64,000 bases of DNA from positions 48,856,501-48,920,500 of the forward strand of contig NC_073637.1 of assembly GCF_029407905.1 (NCBI RefSeq), written 5' to 3'. The notes under the pieces were generated by a model that did not search any database, had not been told where the DNA came from, and saw only the letters and a program-made list of their open reading frames with translations. The DNA comes from Bubalus kerabau (taxonomy: Eukaryota; Chordata; Mammalia; Artiodactyla; Bovidae). Below are positions 9,525 to 21,480 of the stretch, piece by piece. The translations under genes were made by a program, and so were the position numbers. The first letter of the stretch is position 1. Each line of letters starts with the position of its first letter.

Positions 9525-10514
9525 CCTGAGAAATCTGTATGCAGGTCAAGAAGCAATTGTTAGAACCAGACATGGAACAACAGACTGGTTCCAAATTGGA
9601 AAAGGAGTACGTCAAGGCTGTATATTGTCACCCTGCTTATTTAACTTATATGCAGAGTACATAAGTCCAAATTCCTGGACTGGAGGAAGCACAAACTGGA
9701 ATTAAGTTTGCCAGGAGAAGTATCAATAACCTCAGATACACAGATGACACCATCCTTATGGCAGAAAGTGAAGAGGAACTAGAAAGCCTCTTGATGAAAG
9801 TGAAAGAGGAGAGTGAAAAAGCTGGCTTAAAACTCAACATTTAAAAAACGAAGATCATGGCATCTGGTCCCATCACTTCATGGCAAATAGATGGGGAAAC
9901 AATGGAAACAGTGACAGACTTTATTTTCTTGGGCTCCAAAATCACTGCAGATGGTGACTGCAGCCATGAAATTAAAAGATGCTTGCTCCTTGGAAGAAAA
10001 GCTATGACCAACCTAGACAGCATACTGAAAAGCAGAGACATTACTTTTTGACAAAGGTCTGTCTTGTCAAAGCTATGGTTTTTCCAGTAATCATGTATGG
10101 ATGTGAGAGTTGGACTATAAAGAAAGCTGAGTGCCAAAGAATTGATGCTTCTGAACTGTGGTGTTGGAGAAGACTCTTGAGAATCCCTTGGACTGCAAGG
10201 AGATTAAACCAGTCAATCCTAAAGGAAATCAGTCCTGAATATTCATTGAAAGGACTGATGTTGAAGCTGAAACTCTAATACTTTGGCTACCTTATGTGAA
10301 GAACTGACTCATTTGAAAAGCCCCTGTTGCTGGAAAAGATTGAAGGCAAGAGGAAAAGGGGATGACAGAGGATGAGATGTTTGGATGGTATCACCAACTC
10401 GATGGACATGAGTTTGAGTAAACTCCGGGAGTTGGTGATGGACAGGGAGCCCTGGCGTGCTGCAGTCCATGGGGTCTCAGAGAGTCAGACATGACTGAGC
10501 AACTGAACTGAATT
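9525..10514 (+). mobile_element. BovB LINE, 5'-truncated, sense
   Basis: BovB is an RTE-clade LINE encoding an endonuclease/reverse transcriptase. This copy starts at RNLYAGQ and runs to the BovB 3' end with its CTGAACTGAA tail. GGATAGGATT at 9515-9524 and 10515-10524 is the target-site duplication. The coding frame shows HGTTDWFQIGKG and RQGCILSPCLF. It is damaged by a frameshift near 9665, an in-frame TAA at 9842-9844 and a TGA near 10049. The catalytic YADD box reads YTDD (9737-9748). Inactive. Confidence 0.93.
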
Positions 10515-10524
10515 GGATAGGATT

Positions 10525-11231
10525 GAGGGAACCAATGCAGAATGATTCCAAAGCCTCCAAAGATGGGCAATGATTGAATCCTTTTTCCACTCTAGACATC
10601 ATGTTGCTGAAATGGCAAAAACTTGTGTGAAAGATCCCTGAATATGAGCTGGTGCCTTAAGGGGAGTAAGTTCCTTACTGCCCAAACCAACCATGTCTTG
10701 GCTGCCTGCAAAGGATATGGGAGAGGACAGAACCTGTGTCTCCAGATTGGTCAGATCTAACTGGAAGCTAGAGTTGAAGGAACTCAGACCTCCACAGAAT
10801 CAGCACAAAGCAGAAAGAGGATCTGAGGGGCAATGAGAAAAATGAGCTGACTTGTGGACCAGCAGTGAAACATAGTATTACTCTGAGCCCATTCTCATAA
10901 CTGCTACTGTATATTTCACCCCTTGCCTGAGGTTTAGGAGGTCTTGATCTAGACATTCCAGCAGTGCTTGCTGTCACTCCAGAGAAGAGAGAAAGAAAAC
11001 TTAACCATCCTGAGCAAACCATGGTAGTACACGCTGTCCTTGTCCTTCACATAACAAGTGTTCCATGAGTGCTACTTATGATTATTTCTTCCTCTTCCTT
11101 TTTCCTCCTTTTGTCTAATTCCCTCTTTTTGTGCCTTAATTACTTGACCAGAGATTTGGTACTCAGTGCACAGGAAACTGATTTATAATTTCCAATTCTT
11201 TGCTTACAGTGTTTAATTTATAATGAGATGT
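10525..11231. other. Unique sequence, no gene seen
   Basis: No recognisable repeat, long coding frame or RNA gene. Confidence 0.5.
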
Positions 11232-11441
11232 GAGTGTGTTAGTGTTAGTCATTCAGTCATATCCAACTCTTTGCGACCCCATGAACTGCAGCCTGCCAGG
11301 GTCCTCTGTCCATGGGATTTTCCAGGCAAGAATACTGGAGTGGGGTGCCATTCTCTTCTCCAGGGGATCTTCCTGACCCAGCGATTGAACCTGGGTCTCC
11401 TGCATTGCAGGCAGATTCTTTACAGTCTGAGCCACCAGGGA
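11232..11441 (-). mobile_element. Bov-tA SINE, antisense
   Basis: BovB-derived 3' part (AGTCATTCAGTCATATCCAACTC) on the left and the tRNA-like head (GAGCCACCAGGGA) on the right, so the SINE reads on the minus strand. ATGTGAG-like words at both edges may be the target duplication. Confidence 0.92.
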
Positions 11442-11742
11442 ATGTGAGGTGGGTATTTATTCCCAATTTCTAGAAGAGGAAATTCAACTTCACTGATGTG
11501 ATAGCCAGTATTCTTCAACGTGAAGTTTCCTGTAGCAAGTCAGCAGTAGCATACTCTCACAGGACGAAAAAAGAAAGAAGATGACTGTTGATAAAACAAA
11601 AACAAAATGCTAGCTATTTTAATAATTGTTAAATTTACCCAAGATTTATCAAGGCATAGATACCTTAAACTAAATCACAGGAGGTTCTGGGGCCATCACC
11701 CATTCTACATCTCTTTCTCTCTCTCCCTCAGTCTTTCCTCCT

Positions 11743-11937
11743 ACTGCTAAGTCACTTCGGTTGTGTCCAACTCTTTGTGACCTGTATCCTGCCAGGCTCC
11801 TCTGTCCATGGGATTCTCCAGGCAAGAATACTGGAGTGGGTTGCCGTGCCCTCCTCCAGGGGATCTTCCCAACCCAGGAATGGAACCTGTGTTTCATGTC
11901 TCCTGCATTGGCAGATGGGTTCTTTAGCACTGGAGCC
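11743..11937 (-). mobile_element. Bov-tA SINE, antisense, degraded head
   Basis: GCTAAGTCACTTCGGTTGTG at left and the tRNA-like GTTCTTTAGCACTGGAGCC at right. The tRNA-derived head is shortened and diverged. Confidence 0.88.
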
Positions 11938-11999
11938 CCCTCTACCATTTTTACCTTAATCCCATCACCTCCCATTTACCTACCACCTTTCCTCATGCT

Positions 12000-12028
12000 T
12001 CCCCCCACCCCCCCCACCCCCTGCCAGC
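12000..12028. repeat. C-rich low-complexity tract
   Basis: CCCCCCACCCCCCCCACCCC-type run directly before a C/T-rich segment. No functional inference. Confidence 0.7.
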
Positions 12029-12104
12029 CCTTTCTTCTTCTTTTGCTTCTGTTCCTGCCCTTTCACTAGTATTGATGAGCTACATCCTAGGGGTGATGCT
12101 TGCA

Positions 12105-12290
12105 AGCTCTAAATTCAAACTGTCTAGATTCAAGTCCTACTTCTGTCATTGTTAAGAATGTGACCCTGTGTAAGTTATTTCATCTCTTTGAGCCTCAGTT
12201 TCCTTATATGTAAAATAGGATAATAAAAGTATTCATAATGGAAAAGTTAATCATGAATATTAAGGACTTAGTATCATAATTATTATTTCT
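12105..12290 (+). mobile_element. MIR SINE, sense
   Basis: The order AGATTCAAGTCC, GTGACCCTGTGTAAG, CTTTGAGCCTCAGTTTCC and GTAAAATAGGATAATA is the classical MIR body. Confidence 0.8.
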
Positions 12291-14665
12291 CTCTCTTCCT
12301 TTGTCCAACTTTCCTTTCCACATTTTTCCCAAAGTTGTAGTCTTCAGTGTCAAATGTTTGCTGACTTATAACTTCATAAAAAGGCCAAAGACTGGCGAAT
12401 TTGATGACTTATATTGTAGAAGAAAAATGCAGTGAGGGAGTTAGCAGCTTTGGAAATGCGGTAAGGAATGCTTACAAATGAGAAGTTGCTTGTTCATGTG
12501 TGTTTTGAAAATGTGTGTTTTTGTGGTTTGAGAGACTTCTTGAAGGCAGTGTCCCTGTTGCATTCAGTTGAAAGATGGCAGCAGCCGCAACCTCCAGGAA
12601 GAGCAGGTATTACTGGAGAGGCATCCTTTCAGATGGGAGCTGCAAAGACCCACGGGTTGACAGAAGAGTTGCATAATTGCTCAGTATTTAACTCTCCCCG
12701 GAATGGCTTAAAGAGGGAGCTATGTGCGAGCTGAACTTGTGGATAAATAACTCTGGCACAGAGCTCTGCACCATCTGCAGACGTTGCAGAAATGAGCAGG
12801 GGAAGCCAACGAGCTGTGAGTGACAGAGATTAATCTTCAAAGTCACAAAGGCATGTATGTAGTTCTCTTTGGAATTCAGGCAACACTGGAGAGCGTCACA
12901 GCCCCAGAACATTTCTTTGAGGCAATGAAGACATTTATCAGCCATAACTCTCAGGTGACTGAGTGTCCTGGAATCCTTGATACCATAGAATCAAAAGAAC
13001 CCAGAAGAAAGACACTTCCTTTTAAAAGTAGGAGAAGTAGGAAAATGATTATGTTCAATTCTTCACTTGAAACGACTCACCATGGTGCCTTAGAGGAAGT
13101 TGACCTACCACATCCAAAGGGCTGGGAAGGACACAGAGAGGTCACCACAGCCTACAGGCTGCTCTTCTTTCCAGTTGGCACATGGATTCCCCATTTGGGA
13201 TGTTTGGAAATTATACTTTTTGGAATATTCACGTATTGATCAAAATGTGTTTTTAGAAAACACATTTATAATGATAAAACAGTTCTGTTGAAAAATGCTT
13301 TCAAAAATAAAATTCTTAAAAAAATTAAAAATTAAAATTCTTTCTAAAAATAAGAATAGCACATATCTATTTACATTTAAGAAAACAAAAAATTTTTATT
13401 ATGTTGATTATATGAAACATTAAAAATTATATACAGAGTAACTGTGTTTGATATCCTTCTCATACACTAATCAATTTCTTGGTATTAACTGCTTCTAATA
13501 CCATTTTTCTGGCATTCTCAAAAATGTATTTTTTTAAAATTAATTTTATTTTTAAACTTTATGTAATTGTATTATTTTTTTTCAACTTTGTCTCATTGAA
13601 AAATAGGAGTTACAACAAGAGTCTCACTACAAGTTGAAACATTCCAAACTACATTATAGAATTTTAAATTTAAATATTTTTCACAGCAAGAGGATTCATC
13701 CTTTTATTTGTTCACTTCTTTCTGTGATATTTTAAAGATAACTTTAGTGATGTTTCATTAAGTCATGACTTTCTGGAAAACCTACAGTTAGGTTTTGAAA
13801 TCATTGCTGATGTTTTCGCAGAAGATTAGCACTTTACAGTTTCACACGGTCACAGATACCATTATGGCTCCCAAGTTAGACAAATGCTAGCAAACACTTT
13901 GTGCAAGTAATGTGTTCATTAACATTCTTAAGAAGTTTAGTGCTTAAGTTTTCATTAAACATGTGATTTCTTTCCCCTAGAATTCACTGCTGCTAAAGAG
14001 TTATTCAAATATTTTTAAAAGATACCAAATAATAACATAACTAAAAAGTTATAGATTTAGAGCATATGATAAATAATAAAACCACTGTAGTATGAATTAT
14101 TCTCTACATACTCTATGCAAGGGGCCTCAGTCTCTATCTCCCATACGTTTTACGTTCACCTAACCCACAGTTTCTCAGGTCTCGCCTGCCCCTGTGCCCT
14201 GGCACTCTGGTGGCTTCATGTGTCTTGCTTGTAGTGCTGGCCATGGCACCATTTGCATGTTGCACCATTTGCTCATTGACTTGGAAGGGGTGGTAGTAGT
14301 AAACACTTCCGTCACTAACACCTCCAAAGACTGAAGGATCTTGCTTCCCAAGCCCTAGTGTAGAAGATCACTTTATTTCCTTCCAAGAAAGGTATTATTA
14401 CACTGCATCTAGAAAGAAAGAAGAAAGAAAAGTCATCTCTGGTTGGTTTCCAAATACAACCAGCTATTAAGTTAAGAACTCTCTATGGCATGTGCAGTTC
14501 ACATATGGACTACCTGAAGCCATGGCAGAAGCTAAATTTTAAAGCGAAAAACCTAGAAAATTCAGAATGTTTTAATACAATTATTAATAATAATACTTTT
14601 ATAAAAATGAAAAACCCTAAAACACATGCTTAAACAGATGGAGTGCCAGGACACTAGACTAGTTA
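12291..14665. other. Unique AT-rich sequence, no gene supported
   Basis: The longest open frame here, about 12820-13239 on the + strand, starts at a non-ATG codon and has no recognisable domain; I treat it as chance. The stretch from 13300 to 14100 is strongly AT-rich. A possible 47-base L1 tail is listed separately. Confidence 0.45.
13528..13574 (-). mobile_element. Possible ultra-short L1 3' end
   Basis: TTTTTTT, then AATTTTATTTTTAAACTTTATGTAATTGTATTA closely follows the first bases of the antisense bovine L1 3' end seen at 55971 and 28340. Only the terminal bases are present. Confidence 0.4.
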
Positions 14666-14666
14666 T

Positions 14667-15190
14667 GAGTTCAGTTCAGTTCAGTCTGTCAGTCATGTCT
14701 GACTCTTTGTGACCCCATGAATCACAGCACTCCAGGTCTCCCTGTCCATCACCAACTCCCGGAGTTTACTCAAACTCATGTCCATCGAGTTGGTGATGCC
14801 ATCTGGCCATCTCATCCTCTGTTGTCCCCTTCTCCTCCTGCCTCCAATCCCTCCCAGCATCAGGGTCTTTCCCAATGAGTCAACTCTTCGCATGAGGTGG
14901 CCAAAGTATTGGAGTTTCAGCTTTATCATTAGTCCTTCCAATGAACACCCAGGACTGATCTCCTTTAGGATGGACTGGTTGGGTCTCCTTGCAGTCCAAG
15001 GGACTCTCAAGAGTCTTCTCCAATACCACAGTTCAAAAGCATCAATTCTTCAGCACTCAGCTTTCTTCACAGTCCAACTCTCACATCCATATATGACCAC
15101 TGGAAAAACCATAGCCTTGACTAGGTGGACCTTTGTTGGCAAAGTAATATCTCTGCTTTTTAATATGCTGTCTAGGTTGGTCATAACTTT
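14667..15190 (-). mobile_element. BovB LINE 3' end, antisense
   Basis: Starts with the (TTCAG)n tail and extends into the C-terminal part of the BovB ORF. The minus-strand frame 14693-15010 is open and shows RVPWTARRPNQSILKEISPG. 5'-truncated near 15190 (MTNLDS region). Confidence 0.93.
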
Positions 15191-15254
15191 ATAGTTTGAG
15201 GCAAACCTGGATATTTGCGTCCCCTACTTGGCATTTAAGAGGCCAGTCTTCAGC

Positions 15255-15425
15255 CCATTCTGGACCAAATTCTGGCTGTATCAATTAATAGCTGCATGAC
15301 TATGAGCAGACATCCACCCTCAACCTTCTCATTAGCAAATTGAGAACTAAACTTCCTGCCTTACTGGGCTGTTGTAAGAATGCATGGAAAGTGTCCAGAG
15401 CAATGAGCAGGTACACAAAGCAGCT
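15255..15425 (+). mobile_element. MIR SINE, sense, diverged
   Basis: CTGGCTGTATCAATTAATAGCTGCATGACTATGAG, TTCTCATTAGCAAATTGAGAA and GGGCTGTTGTAAGAATG follow MIR order. Confidence 0.55.
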
Positions 15426-15466
15426 GCTCACTGCTTGAAACAGAGTTGTTATCACCATGCTCCTCT

Positions 15467-15679
15467 CGTGTTGTGCTAAGTCACTTCAGTCATGTCTGAC
15501 TCTTTGCGACCCTTGTGCACTGTAGCTTCCCAGGCTCCTCTGTCCATTGGGATTCTTTAGGCAAGAATACTAGGATGAGTTGCTGTGCCCTCCTCCAGGG
15601 GATCTTCCTGACCCAGGGAGCAAACCCTGTCTCTTGTGTCTCCTACATTGGCAGGTGGGTTCTTTAGCACCTGGGAAAC
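15467..15679 (-). mobile_element. Bov-tA SINE, antisense, with 12-base target duplication
   Basis: The BovB-like end is on the left and the tRNA-like head on the right. CCATGCTCCTCT is repeated exactly at 15455-15466 and 15680-15691. Confidence 0.93.
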
Positions 15680-15879
15680 CCATGCTCCTCTTACCAATGA
15701 CTTATTGGGTACAAATGTCATAGGATAATTGCTATCCAAGTTGATTTTTCCCATGAAATATGAAGCAGGATCAGAAAGAATCAAGAAGAATAGAAAAAGG
15801 AAGAAAAGAAGGTGGTTGAGTGACATAACAGCCCTGCAGTATTGGTAAGATGGTTTAGATTTGTGTTATTATTCCTTCA

Positions 15880-16300
15880 AAATAAGAGGAGAACCACTGT
15901 TTATGAAGCCCTCTCTAAGCCCAGCCCTTGAGTAAATATTTACTCCTTCTTATAATGGGACTCTGTCATTGTCACTGGACCTCCCTGGTGGCTCAGATGG
16001 TAAAGCGTCTGTCTACAATGTGAGAGACCTGGGTTCGATCCCTGGGTTGGGAAGATTCCCTGGAGAAGGAAATGGCAACCCACTCCAGTACTCTTGCCTT
16101 GAAAATCCCATGGACGGAGGAGCTTGGTGCAGGCTACTGGTATGCTGCAGTCCATGGGGTCACAAAGAGTAGGCCATGACTTAGTGACTGAACAACAAAT
16201 CAGTGTCACTGGTGCTTTCCCTATAACTGCCTATGGGGTACTGTTCTTATTACCTCCATTTACAGATGGGGAAACTGAGGCTTCAAGAGTTTAGAGAACA
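15880..16300 (-). mobile_element. MIR SINE, antisense, split by a Bov-tA
   Basis: The antisense MIR 3' part lies left of the Bov-tA and its core (ATTACCTCCATTTACAGATGGGGAAACTGAGGC) lies right of it. The two are in order around 15979-16203. Confidence 0.65.
15979..16203 (+). mobile_element. Bov-tA SINE, sense, full length
   Basis: The tRNA-like head CTCCCTGGTGGCTCAGATGG is followed by a good RNA polymerase III B box, GGTTCGATCCC at 16032-16042. The BovB-derived body follows, ending GTGACTGAACAAC. The target duplication TGTCACTGG lies at 15970-15978 and 16204-16212. Confidence 0.94.
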
Positions 16301-16301
16301 A

Positions 16302-16537
16302 AGGACTTCCCTGGTGGTCCAGTGGGTAAGAATCTGCCTTCCAATGCAGGATATGCTGTTTCGATCCCTGGTTGAAAAATAGCATCCCACATGCTGAGGA
16401 GGAACTAAGTCTGCCCACAATATCTACTGAGCCTGTGTGCCACAATTAGAGAGAAGCCCATGCCATGCATTTGAGAAACAGCCCCCATGCTGCAACTAAG
16501 ACACAACACAGCCAAAAGTAAATAGGTATTAAAAAAC
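16302..16537 (+). mobile_element. CHR-type tRNA-derived SINE, sense
   Basis: The head GGACTTCCCTGGTGGTCCAGTGG, then CCCACATGCTG, then CAACTAAGACACAACACAGCC are the CHR SINE body. The 14-base duplication AGTTTAGAGAACAA at 16288-16301 and 16538-16551 is exact. Confidence 0.92.
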
Positions 16538-16566
16538 AGTTTAGAGAACAAGAGCTAACACTGAAC

Positions 16567-16692
16567 GTGAAAAGTGAAAGTGATAGTCACTCAGTCAGGT
16601 CCGACCCTCTGCAACCCATGGACTGTGGCCAGCCAGGCTCCTCTGTCCATGGAATTCTCCAGGCAAGAATACTGGAGTGGGTTGCCATTCCT
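16567..16692 (-). mobile_element. Bov-A unit, antisense, partial
   Basis: AGTGAAAGTGATAGTCACTCAGTC through GGAGTGGGTTGCCATTCC. The tRNA-like head is absent. Confidence 0.85.
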
Positions 16693-18727
16693 TTAGATAT
16701 AAAACCCATGCTCCTAAGTCTATGCTTTTTAATCTACATTACTTCTCAGAAGTTATAAGTGCCCCTACTGCACTCACATCTGGAGTGTCCTACCTATAGT
16801 TATGTCCAGCAACACTAAGTAGTATTTTATGAGAAGATTAGAAAATGAGAAATCCTTAAAAGATGGTTCATCTCTAAATTCATCTAAATGGTTTTCAGAC
16901 ATATTTGTAATTGTTAGCTATTGGCAATAGCAAGTTTTATAATGTCTCATCCAATAAGAATAAACTATTAATAGTCTATGTTGCAGTAACACATAACCTC
17001 CACATCTCAGCTGTTATGGTAGCAAAAGATTATTTCTTGGTCATGTTACCTGTCAATTGCAAATCCTCAAGGTAGGAACTCAGGAAATGGGATTGATAAG
17101 ATAGTCACTGTCAGTTACCAGCCAAAAGGAAGAGAGCTCTTGAGGATCTCGTGTTGACGATCCAGCTTAGAAGTGATACACTCACATCCCCAGAAAATTC
17201 ACTGGGCAGAACTAGCTGCATGACCTCAAGCACAAAGGACCTAAGGAGTACAATTCTGCCATATGTATGGGAAAGGAGAAATGAAAATATTTGGCAAAAG
17301 CAACAATTGTTGATACAAAGGAATCATTGGGAATCATTGATTCCTACAAATGTAAATTATTATTTTCTCTTAATTTTTGTAAAATGTTCTGTTTCAAGCT
17401 TCATATGTTTCCCTCTACTCAATGAATTCTATTATTAGGTAAAGAAATCCTGTTCACATATTTTAACAGAATTTCCACCTTGTTTCCAATAGAAGAACAT
17501 CAGGTTGAAGAGTTACTTCTGTCTTTTTGAAGAAGTTCTATTAAAAAAAATGACATCAACTCCTACCTAAGGGGGATTCCTTAAGGAAATGTGTCATTTT
17601 CTTGTCTGGAAGTCAATGAGCTCAAAGAAAAATAAGGGTAGGGCTGAAAGGATGTGGGATAAAAGATCCAGTTAATGCCTAAAAGATGCCAAATTGGAAA
17701 GTGTTACTGTTCCTTGTATCATCCATCACTGCAAATGGCTCAGCAGGAAAAAGACCATCTCAAGCTGGCAGTCTTGCCATAGAAATAGATCATTTCGATA
17801 CTGGTGGCAGAACTGCAGAGCTCAACATGGCCAGTGACAGTCCATCGACTAGTGATGAACGAAGAAACGTAAGAACTGAGTGAATGAAAAGTCAATCAAG
17901 TCCTAATCAAAATAATGTTCAATAAATCTGGGAAATACTCTTGTATTTGATTTTTTTTTGGTCCCTAAATATTAATCAGCTATAAATTACTTTCAAGTTA
18001 TCCATTCAGCTTTTTAAAATGGATTGGGCTTTTCATAGAAATCTGTATTCAAAGGTAAAGATGGAATTTAATGTCCTTAGCTTAGATGTACTTCAAAAAG
18101 TGAGCGGTCTTTTTGGCTGCATTCTTAGCACATAATAAGGAATGAGAGTGCAGGAGACAATTCAAGTGCATGGAGCTGGAGACATGCAGTGAAGAGACTG
18201 GGAACAAACTCAAATTTCAGGGCCTTCAACACCACCCACAGATAATTCTTTATTGTTTCTTTATTAAACTCCTATTTGGTGATCAAGAAGAAGTAGGATA
18301 ATTCAATTGTAAGTATAATTATTGAGCACCTATGAATATGCCTGAAAGTTGTTTGCATACTTCAGTGAACCATATGAGGGGAGAAGTACTATTATTGTTG
18401 TAAGGGCACCACACTTGAAACTGCAGAGGCAATGCAGGTCAACAGAGCAGCAATGAGGAGCAAAGTGACGAAATAGTCAGCCATTAGATTGGAGTAGTGA
18501 TCAAGGTTTATGTTTTGCAGAGTAAATGTAAGTCCAGAGTAAGTATCGGTTAAAAATTAGTTGCTTAATTTGATGTCTATGTCAAAGCACATTTAAAATA
18601 TTATAAAGAAAACATTTAAATCTCGTTTTATACCTGTGTAATTCTAATCTGTAAAATATTAATACTTTATCCCATCAACAGATTAGTTAAGAAGATTCTT
18701 TATGTGATGTTAATTAAGTTGGCATTC
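16693..18727. other. Unique sequence, no gene supported
   Basis: No transposon recognised with confidence. A 65-codon ATG frame at 17686-17883 is discussed as an exon-like candidate. A weak MIR-like segment may lie near 18310-18420. Confidence 0.4.
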
Positions 18728-19152
18728 ATTTGCAGCCGCATGAATGGACCTAGAGATTATCATACTAAGTGGAGTAAGTCAGACAGAGAAAGACAAATAT
18801 CATACGATATCACTTACATGTGGCGTCTAAAGTATGATATAAATGAATTTATTCACAAAACAGAAATAGACTCACAGACATAGAAAACAAACTTATGGCT
18901 ACTAAGGGGAAAGGGGGTGTGGGAGGGATAAATTAGAAGTTTGGGATTAGCAGGTACAAACTACTATATATAAAATAGATAAACAACAAGGTCCTACGTA
19001 TAGCACATGAGAACTATGTTCATATCTTATAATGACCATAACGGAAAAGAATATGAAAAGAATATATGTGGATATGTGTGTTATATAATCACTTTGCTGT
19101 ATACACCTGAAACCACCATAACAGTCAATCAATTGTACTTCAAAAAATAAAT
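18728..19152 (+). mobile_element. L1 3' end (older family), sense
   Basis: The order GACCTAGAGATTATCATACTAAG, GTCAGACAGAGAAAGAC, AACAGAAATAGACTCACAGAC and CACTTTGCTGTATACACCTGAAAC is the end of ORF2 plus 3'UTR of an artiodactyl L1, finishing in an A-rich tail. Confidence 0.88.
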
Positions 19153-20498
19153 TGTCAGCATAGTTATCATTCAAGACATGGACATGATTGTAGGTGCTTA
19201 GCACTTCACAGCTAATAGATTTTTTTAGAGACTTACAGCGATATCAGATGCTCATAAAAATATTTTAATGAAAATTAAAATTTTTCACCTTAAAGTTTTT
19301 TAATTCCCCAAATTATTATTGATATAACAATGGTACATTAAATATAAAAGAAACTTAATAAACTTACAGTATTAGTTGAAAATATATGATTTAAGCTAAT
19401 TGATATATTTATATTAATATATGACAAAATATATTTAAGAAGGAAGAATTATTAGAGATAAAGATGACCATTAATCAATAATAAATCATTCAGTTTACCA
19501 GGATGTAATACTTTTAAATTTGTATATACCCAGTAACCTCAAATATATCCAAAAAAATTAACAGGACTACAAGAAGAAAGTGGCAATTTCACAATGTCTG
19601 AAATTTTAGTGTTTTCTCTCAATTGACACAACAAGCATAGAAAAAAAAATTAGTAAGTGTGTTTAAGACTGAATGAAACCTGCTAGAGATTTATAAAACA
19701 CTATCCAACAACTGCAGAATACATATTACTTCTAATTAAACATAAAAGATTGATGAAATTTTCCATGGCGAAGCCACAGAATTAGTCTCAACAGATTTCC
19801 AAGGGTGGTAATCAGTGGCACAGATTAGTTAGATGGTTACTAACTATGCTTCCTCTTCCTGAGTCCACCACATTTTAGTCTCCTTGCACCCAGATGGGAA
19901 TATGGGATTAGTTCTGGTTAAAGGAAAGTAGGTGAAAGTGATAATGCTATTTTCAAACCTGATCACTGACTATATCCTATGCGATCTCTAACCACTCTCT
20001 CTCTGCACTCATCAGCTAGCTCAGTGCAGCAGGGTGTTCAGTGAGGCCCTGGGGGACAAAGCATCTAGGTACATCTAGGCTACCTAGATGTAGCCTAGAT
20101 CCCTGAGTTGCTATTTGGAGGGGAGCCACTCAGGAAAGTCCAGTGAACAGTAGCTCAATGTGAGAAACTTTTGTGTGTGTGTCAAGCCACTGAGATTTTC
20201 AAGTTTCTCATTTTACCAAGTAGTTGACTAAATGGTATTGTGCAAATTGCATTCTCTGACAAAATTGCAATTAGGTTAAAAACTTAGCATAAATAATAAT
20301 GAGAAGAAAAGCTGTAAGCTCAAAAGTTTCAAAACACATTTTATAAACAACTCAGGTACAAGAATAAATAACGATGAAAATTAGAATGTACTCAAAGCTG
20401 CATAATAATTTAAACACCAATTATCTGGATGTGTATGAATAGCTTAAACAGTATTTATAGGAAAAATATTGCCTTAAGTATTAACATTAAAACTAATG
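19153..20498. other. Unique AT-rich sequence, no gene seen
   Basis: No coding frame of note. The compound palindrome at 20062-20100 is the only structure that stands out. Confidence 0.45.
20062..20100. repeat. Compound inverted repeat (two competing hairpins)
   Basis: ATCTAGGCTAC (20073-20083) and its complement GTAGCCTAGAT (20090-20100) form an 11-base-pair stem with a 6-base loop. Overlapping it, CATCTAGGTA (20062-20071) pairs with TACCTAGATG (20081-20090). The stems are mutually exclusive. Confidence 0.9.
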
Positions 20499-21108
20499 AG
20501 GGCTCCAGAAATAAATCCATACACCTATGGTCAAATAATCTATGACAAAGGAGGCAAGAAATACAATGGAGAAAAGACAATCTCTTACAAGTGGTGCTAG
20601 GAAAGTTGGACAGTTGCATGTAAAACAATGAAATTATTAATAGAACATTCCCTCACACCATATACAAAAATAAACTCAAAATGAGTGAAAGACGCAAATA
20701 CAAACTCCTAGACACCATAAAACTCCTAGAAGAGAACACAGGAAAGACATTTTAAGACCTAAATCATATGAAAATATTCTTAGAGTAGCCTCCCAAGGCA
20801 AAAGAAACAAAAGCAAAAATAAATGAGATCTAGTCAAACTTAAAGCTTTTGCACAGCAAAGAAAACCATCAACAAAAATAAAAGACAACCTATTAAATGG
20901 GAGAAAATATTTGCAAATGATGTGACCAAACAAGGGATTAATATCCAAAATATACAAAGAGCTCATACAACTTAATATTAAAAAAAAAAAAACCCAATCA
21001 AAAAATGGACAGAAAACCTAAAAGGACTTTTCTCCAACAGGCACATGAAAAGATGCTCAACATCACTAATTATTAGAGAAATGCAAGTCAAAACCACAAT
21101 GAGGGGCA
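20499..21108 (+). mobile_element. L1 ORF2 internal fragment, sense, diverged
   Basis: Translated pieces such as INPYTYGQIIYDKGGKKY, LTPYTKINSKWVKDA and FLQQAHEKMLNI match the ORF2 region between thumb and cysteine-rich tail, with many stops. There is no 3' end or tail; the match stops at about 21108. Confidence 0.88.
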
Positions 21109-21480
21109 CAAATATAACAAACTAGGTTTCTAACTTAAAGAATTAGAAAAATAACAGCAGACTGAAGACTGGAACAAAAATTAATGAATAGAAAACAAAC
21201 ACATAGTTTAAATCAATTCATGTGAAACGTAATTTATATACCACTGATTATTTGCTCAGTAGAAGCCAGGTCACTAAAAAGCATGCAGATTTTTAGAAAC
21301 TGGGAAGCCATTCCTCTGACTCTGTTTCTTGTTACTTTACATAAAATTCTCTATGCCATGAACCATGTATGTTGGCCTTTTGAGTATGGCTTCTGTCACT
21401 TTGCATAATGCTTTCAAGCTTTATCTATGCTGTAACAACTATCAGTCCTTTATCTTTTAAAAACTTTTTAATATGTTCAC

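Noticed and set aside
12820..13239. 139-codon + strand frame in unique DNA
   Set aside because: Starts at a GTG, no domain or promoter context, and such lengths arise by chance in a 64 kb window.
15979..16050. tRNA gene candidate
   Set aside because: The A- and B-box-like sequence belongs to the head of a Bov-tA SINE; there is no complete cloverleaf tRNA.
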